A DNA stretch of 64,000 nucleotides from Atopobium sp. BS2. GTDB taxonomy: Bacteria > Actinomycetota > Coriobacteriia > Coriobacteriales > Atopobiaceae. Below are positions 62,834 to 64,000 of this stretch, one piece after another. Each line of letters starts with the position of its first letter. Position 1 is the first letter of the stretch. The DNA is taken from positions 18,320-82,319 of the forward strand of contig NZ_JDFG01000040.1 in assembly GCF_000565075.1 (NCBI RefSeq). Reading direction: 5' to 3'. The translations under genes and the position numbers were made by a program. Below the pieces are notes generated by a model. It had not been told where the DNA came from and did not search any database. It was given only the letters and a program-made list of their open reading frames with translations.

Positions 62834-63643
62834 ATGGAAACTTCTTCTCACATAACGCACACTCAATCTATCAGCGCATCTACCGCTGAGCGGCTAACTT
62901 GTATTACCTCTGAGTTTTACTCTCAGCAGGCTCAGAGTTTCTCGGCTACACGACAGATGCCTTGGCAGGGGTGGCAGCAGTGCCTAGATGCCATGCCTCA
63001 GCTTTTATCTGGCGAGAAACCCTCTGTACTTGATGTGGGTTGCGGCAACCTGCGCTTTGCTCGCTTTTTACGCGATGAGGCGGGGATTGTCCCTGCAAAG
63101 TATTTTGCTGTAGATAATTGCAAGCCACTGGTAGAGAGTGGTGAGGCAGACACACATGTCTCTGAGCTGGCATTTATTGAATTAGATGTGATAAAGAGTC
63201 TGCTTGATAACACGCTTTCTTCGCGTCTGACTGTTCCGGCCTGTGATTTAGTGGTTGCGTTTGGCTTTTTGCATCATGTACCTGGCGCAAAGAAGAGAAC
63301 TGAGCTTCTGCGCACTCTGTTAGAGAAAACAAAACCTGGCGGATTTGTGTGCATTTCTTTCTGGCAGTTTATGAACAGCCAAAAACTTGCTGCTAAAGCT
63401 CAAAAAACCACTGCTCAAGGGTTGTGCGCGCTGGGTATAGATGCATCAGAACTTGAGGAGCATGACTATCTGATTGGCTGGCAAGATAAGGCCGATACCT
63501 GGCGCTATTGTCATCACTTCTCGCAAGAGGAACTTGATGAGCTTCTTGGAAGCCTTGGCTCTGACGTGCAAGTTTATGCGCAATTTAGTGCAGATGGCAA
63601 AGATAACAATCTTAATCGCTATGTGATTTTGCAACGTGTATAA
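62834..63643 (+). CDS. Trm9/ALKBH8-like SAM-dependent methyltransferase (candidate tRNA wobble-uridine)
   Basis: The 269-residue class I methyltransferase has motif I VLDVGCGNLRFA (65-76) and the VVAFGFLHHV strand. Features beyond a generic enzyme match Trm9 and the ALKBH8 methyltransferase domain: FYSQQAQSFSATRQMPW (28-44, compare the FSxTRxxPW motif), DYLIGW (compare DxLVPW) and WRYCHHFSQEELDEL (compare RYYHxFxxGEL). Trm9 methylates cm5U34 to mcm5U34. The divergent pairing with elp3 supports this function. Other tRNA or small-molecule targets are not excluded. The ribosome site is weak. Confidence 0.78.
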   Translation: METSSHITHTQSISASTAERLTCITSEFYSQQAQSFSATRQMPWQGWQQCLDAMPQLLSGEKPSVLDVGCGNLRFARFLRDEAGIVPAKYFAVDNCKPLVESGEADTHVSELAFIELDVIKSLLDNTLSSRLTVPACDLVVAFGFLHHVPGAKKRTELLRTLLEKTKPGGFVCISFWQFMNSQKLAAKAQKTTAQGLCALGIDASELEEHDYLIGWQDKADTWRYCHHFSQEELDELLGSLGSDVQVYAQFSADGKDNNLNRYVILQRV

Positions 63644-63702
63644 CTGTCCAGACAATATCTTGCTAAAAATGACCTCGTACAAGATAATCCCCCGCACAGA
63701 AA

Positions 63703-63750
63703 TTGAACTGCCTCCCATTTCTTGGACACGAGAAATGGGAGGCAGTTCAA
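63703..63750. mobile_element. Perfect 20-bp-arm palindrome resembling an IS3/IS150-type end
   Basis: Left arm TTGAACTGCCTCCCATTTCT, loop TGGACACG, right arm exactly complementary. The TGAACTGCCxCCCATTTnTTGGAC start resembles, from memory, IS3-family (IS150 group) terminal repeats. No transposase is present. It also lies 59 bp after the methyltransferase stop and could terminate transcription. Confidence 0.55.
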
Positions 63751-63881
63751 AACACACCTAAGTCAGATAATCTGTTAAAAAGACGTATACATGACGCTGA
63801 AAATACCTCAATCATGCAGATTATCTTCATTAGATGTGTAAAATGCCCTCATCTGAGCAGAATATCCGACTTAGGTGTGTT
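63751..63881. mobile_element. 131-bp MITE-like element with 24-bp terminal inverted repeats
   Basis: AACACACCTAAGTCAGATAATCTG (63751-63774) and CAGAATATCCGACTTAGGTGTGTT (63858-63881) match at 22 of 24 positions when reversed. An inner CAGATTATCT (63817-63826) pairs with the same left arm. It abuts the preceding palindrome exactly. It has no coding capacity. The rest of the window (63882-64000) is AT-rich with nothing I can name. Confidence 0.6.
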
Positions 63882-64000
63882 CTATAGATACAGAATTTAT
63901 TGATAGTTAAATTTCTTATATAAGTCTATTCATGTTTGAGCATATTAGATGAAGTTTATGCATAGAGATGCATATCAGGTAGTGCGACCGCCTAGCTGCC

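Noticed and set aside
3155..63019. All GGCGAGAAG matches counted with the over-represented word
   Set aside because: Copies ending in G (for example 5587, 15538, 22483, 35113, 39629, 59803) mostly encode Gly-Glu-Lys with preferred codons, so I left them out of the count.

Overview
The window looks like the chromosome of a Coriobacteriia member of the Atopobiaceae (Atopobium/Lancefieldella/Olsenella type). This rests on moderate GC, many TTG/GTG starts, actinobacterial gene order (uvrC ... rapZ-whiA-gapA-pgk-tpiA-secG), several Tat-type lipoproteins, and a peptide- and sialate-scavenging gene set. The genus is an inference from gene content; no rRNA is present.

Layout. 0-7 kb: the start of a peptide-binding lipoprotein (minus strand, cut by the window edge), a C26 amidase, two metallopeptidases (PepT and an M42 enzyme), a NitT/TauT-like ABC transporter and coaE. 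7-15 kb: an orphan TPR-like protein, uvrB behind a good LexA box, then a minus-strand group of two FAD oxidoreductases and an Mrp-type ATPase. 15-23.6 kb: a YhcH/NanQ-like gene, then a tight operon uvrA-ybaK-murJ-uvrC-small ORF closed by a strong terminator. 23.6-36.2 kb: an accessory block. It starts with a tandemly duplicated membrane-anchored gene carrying remnants of a lost neighbour, followed by a probable sialic-acid locus: a family-5 ABC transporter with a fused permease-ATPase, two AXE1-type esterases (one lacking the nucleophile Ser), a NanA-like aldolase, a ROK kinase and NanE. 36.2-41.8 kb: conserved backbone rapZ-whiA-gapA-pgk-tpiA-secG. 42-48.2 kb: a second oligopeptide transporter (oppB-C-DF-A). 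48.3-52.5 kb: tRNA-Leu, an RsbU-like phosphatase, a fused STAS-HATPase (RsbV-RsbW) protein, a repeat-rich intergenic region, and tRNA-Cys and tRNA-Gly. 52.6-58 kb: a CmpB-like membrane protein, cysteine desulfurase overlapping mnmA, a YbhN-like flippase-domain protein and small membrane proteins. 58.3-60.9 kb: tRNA-Val, then ahpC with a domain-permuted AhpF partner behind a PerR-like box. 60.9-63.6 kb: a bacterial Elp3 divergently paired with a Trm9/ALKBH8-like methyltransferase. 63.7-63.9 kb: palindromes resembling an IS end and a MITE.

The most noteworthy points are (1) Elp3 next to a Trm9-like methyltransferase, with a desulfurase-MnmA pair nearby, which together could make mcm5s2U34-type wobble bases in a bacterium; (2) the sialate locus set into an otherwise conserved actinobacterial gene order, with a pseudo-esterase; (3) a strongly over-represented word TTTCTCGCCA, often intergenic and in hairpins; (4) the repeat family between the RsbVW gene and tRNA-Cys.
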